From: Acidobacteriaceae bacterium
Lineage (GTDB): Bacteria; Acidobacteriota; Terriglobia; Terriglobales; Acidobacteriaceae
NCBI GenBank assembly: GCA_030040115.1
Contig: JASHUH010000533.1
Location: forward strand, 1-7,134
Reading direction: 5' to 3'
DNA: 7,134 bases
The translations under genes and the position numbers were made by a program. This document shows, in pieces, positions 6,114 through 7,134 of the stretch (positions within the stretch are counted from its first letter, which is position 1; every line of letters starts with the position of its first letter). The notes below the pieces were generated by a model, which worked only from the letters and a program-made list of their open reading frames with translations, was not told the origin of the DNA and searched no databases.

Positions 6114-6231
6114 TCAGGGTCGTCAGGATGACAGGGTGCAATGGGAAGCGGCGCGGCGGAGGCGAAACTGCCCGCATTATGGTGGGCGTGAAATTTAGAG
6201 TCGCGACGCTGGCGTATGGAATAATCGCCCG
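6114..6231. other. Intergenic spacer upstream of the permease, possible repeat fragment
   Basis: No gene is visible. On the minus strand the part at about 6105-6135 reads TGTCATCCTGACGACCCTGA, which resembles a TGTCATCCTGAG-type intergenic sequence I associate with acidobacterial genomes; this is recollection only. It directly abuts the broken start of the receptor remnant. The right end carries AATAAT (6220-6225), a -10-like box very close to the permease GTG. Confidence 0.3.
6220..6225 (+). promoter_or_regulatory. Candidate -10 box close to the permease start
   Basis: AATAAT matches TATAAT at 5 of 6 positions and ends six bases before the GTG at 6232, so transcription from it would begin at or next to the start codon. 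No good -35 box lies at 16-18 bases upstream. Such placement would imply a leaderless message. Confidence 0.25.
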
Positions 6232-7134
6232 GTGAACCCTGCCGTTTCCGCTCATGACTGGTATTTGCTGGCCTGTGTCGCCGGGGCCGTCCTGCTGCTT
6301 CTGGTTCTGGTGATGCGTTTTCGCCTGCACGCCGCGGTCGGTTTGGCCACGGTGGCGTTCGCTCTGGGCATTGCGTCCGGCATGCCTCTGAAGCAGGTTC
6401 CGTTGTCGTTTACCGCGGGCGTGGGGAGCATGATGGGCCATATCGCCATCATCCTGGCGATGGGCGCCATTCTCGGCCAGCTCCTGGCGAGCTCGGGCGC
6501 CGGCGCCGCGCTGGGCAAGGCCTTGGTCGAGGGATTCGGCCCGGCAGGCATGCCCTGGGCGCTGCTCGCGCTGGGCATTTTGGTGGGACTGCCGGTGTTC
6601 TTCGAGGTGGGCCTGGTTCTGCTGATGCCCATCATCGTGGACGCGGCCCGCCGCACTGGCAGACCCCCCGCGCTGGTGGGGCTGCCGGTTCTGGCGGGGC
6701 TTTCGATCATGCACGGCCTGGTTCCTCCCCATCCGGGAGCGATGTTGAGCGCCACGGTGTACCACGCCGACGTGGGACGCACGATTCTCTGGGGTCTGGT
6801 GGTGGGCATTCCCACCGCCGCGCTCGCTGGACCGGTGCTGGAACGGTTGTTAACGCGGCGCTGGCGGCGCCACCAGGGCCACTCCGTCATGGAGGGATTC
6901 GCACCGCCGGCTGTCGGCGGGGCGGAGTTGGAAACCGCTCCGGATGAAACGGCGCTTGGTGCGCCCTCGCCCGCGGGGGCGGTCGGCGCCGTGGTGGCCA
7001 TTCTGCTGCCCGTCGCGCTGATCTTCGCCGGCAGTTGGGCCGATTCGGTGGCTTCGCCGGGAAGCTGGACCAACCGGATTCTTCATTTCGCCGGCTACCC
7101 TGACGCCGCGATGCTCATCGGCGCGCTGGTGGCT
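6232..7134 (+). CDS. GntP-family permease (gluconate:H+ symporter type), 3'-truncated by the window edge
   Basis: The 301 visible residues form a multi-span inner-membrane protein of the GntP family, proton symporters for gluconate and related sugar acids or hydroxy acids. Family marks include the N-terminal span (residues 11-28), RLHAAVGLATVAFALGIASG with MPL (31-53), TAGVGSMMGHIAIILAMGAI with LGQLLASSG (61-89), then GLPVFFEVGLVLLMPII (119-135) and SIMHGLVPPHPGA (158-170), both highly characteristic. A hydrophilic loop at about 205-245 separates the halves before the next span (246-267). The family is usually about 440-450 residues, so roughly a third is missing at the right. The GTG at 6232 is the first usable start after an in-frame TAG at 6196-6198, and it puts the first membrane span at the expected distance. 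No strong Shine-Dalgarno is present; GGA at 6218-6220 is weak. Substrate cannot be assigned: gluconate, idonate, fructuronate, glycerate and others are all used by relatives. Confidence 0.92.
   Translation, partial: MNPAVSAHDWYLLACVAGAVLLLLVLVMRFRLHAAVGLATVAFALGIASGMPLKQVPLSFTAGVGSMMGHIAIILAMGAILGQLLASSGAGAALGKALVEGFGPAGMPWALLALGILVGLPVFFEVGLVLLMPIIVDAARRTGRPPALVGLPVLAGLSIMHGLVPPHPGAMLSATVYHADVGRTILWGLVVGIPTAALAGPVLERLLTRRWRRHQGHSVMEGFAPPAVGGAELETAPDETALGAPSPAGAVGAVVAILLPVALIFAGSWADSVASPGSWTNRILHFAGYPDAAMLIGALVA

Noticed and set aside
6252..7073. 273-codon minus-strand frame opposite the permease gene
   Set aside because: The plus-strand frame shows unmistakable GntP motifs and membrane spans. 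The antisense product is low-complexity Ser/Pro/Thr/Arg sequence.

Overview
The window is GC-rich bacterial chromosome with ordinary housekeeping and metabolic genes on both sides of a short stretch of decayed DNA. Three things suggest an Acidobacteriota-like soil bacterium. One is the HIT protein that begins MDHLWTPWRY. Another is the large S1 protein with an acidic extension. The third is a fragment that looks like one of the large TonB-dependent receptors common in that phylum. The phylum call is inference from memory of these families, not a search result.

Left part (1-2110, + strand): the 3' three-quarters of a UDP-glucose 6-dehydrogenase gene, then a complete UDP-glucuronate decarboxylase (UDP-xylose synthase) gene. 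Together they would convert UDP-glucose to UDP-glucuronate and then UDP-xylose, nucleotide sugars for exopolysaccharide or cell-envelope glycans.

Middle (2185-5242): a HIT-family nucleotide hydrolase or transferase gene on the minus strand converges on the sugar genes. A 466-base divergent intergenic region follows. It carries a good sigma70-like promoter pointing at rpsA and a long (about 260-base) rpsA leader containing a hairpin with a T-tract. The rpsA-like gene encodes a six-domain S1 protein with an unusual acidic N-terminal extension of about 135 residues.

Right part (5243-6231): about 990 bases with no intact gene that I can support. It holds a frameshifted, truncated protein-kinase-like remnant, a truncated TonB-receptor-like remnant, a perfect 8-bp hairpin and possible intergenic-repeat sequence. 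At the broken end of the receptor remnant, a short piece of receptor-like coding sequence appears on the opposite strand, which suggests a tiny inversion. After this region a GntP-family (gluconate-type) permease gene starts with GTG and runs off the right edge.

I see no CRISPR array, tRNA, rRNA, complete mobile element or convincing new multi-gene system. The most unusual parts are the gene graveyard between rpsA and the permease and the rpsA leader.
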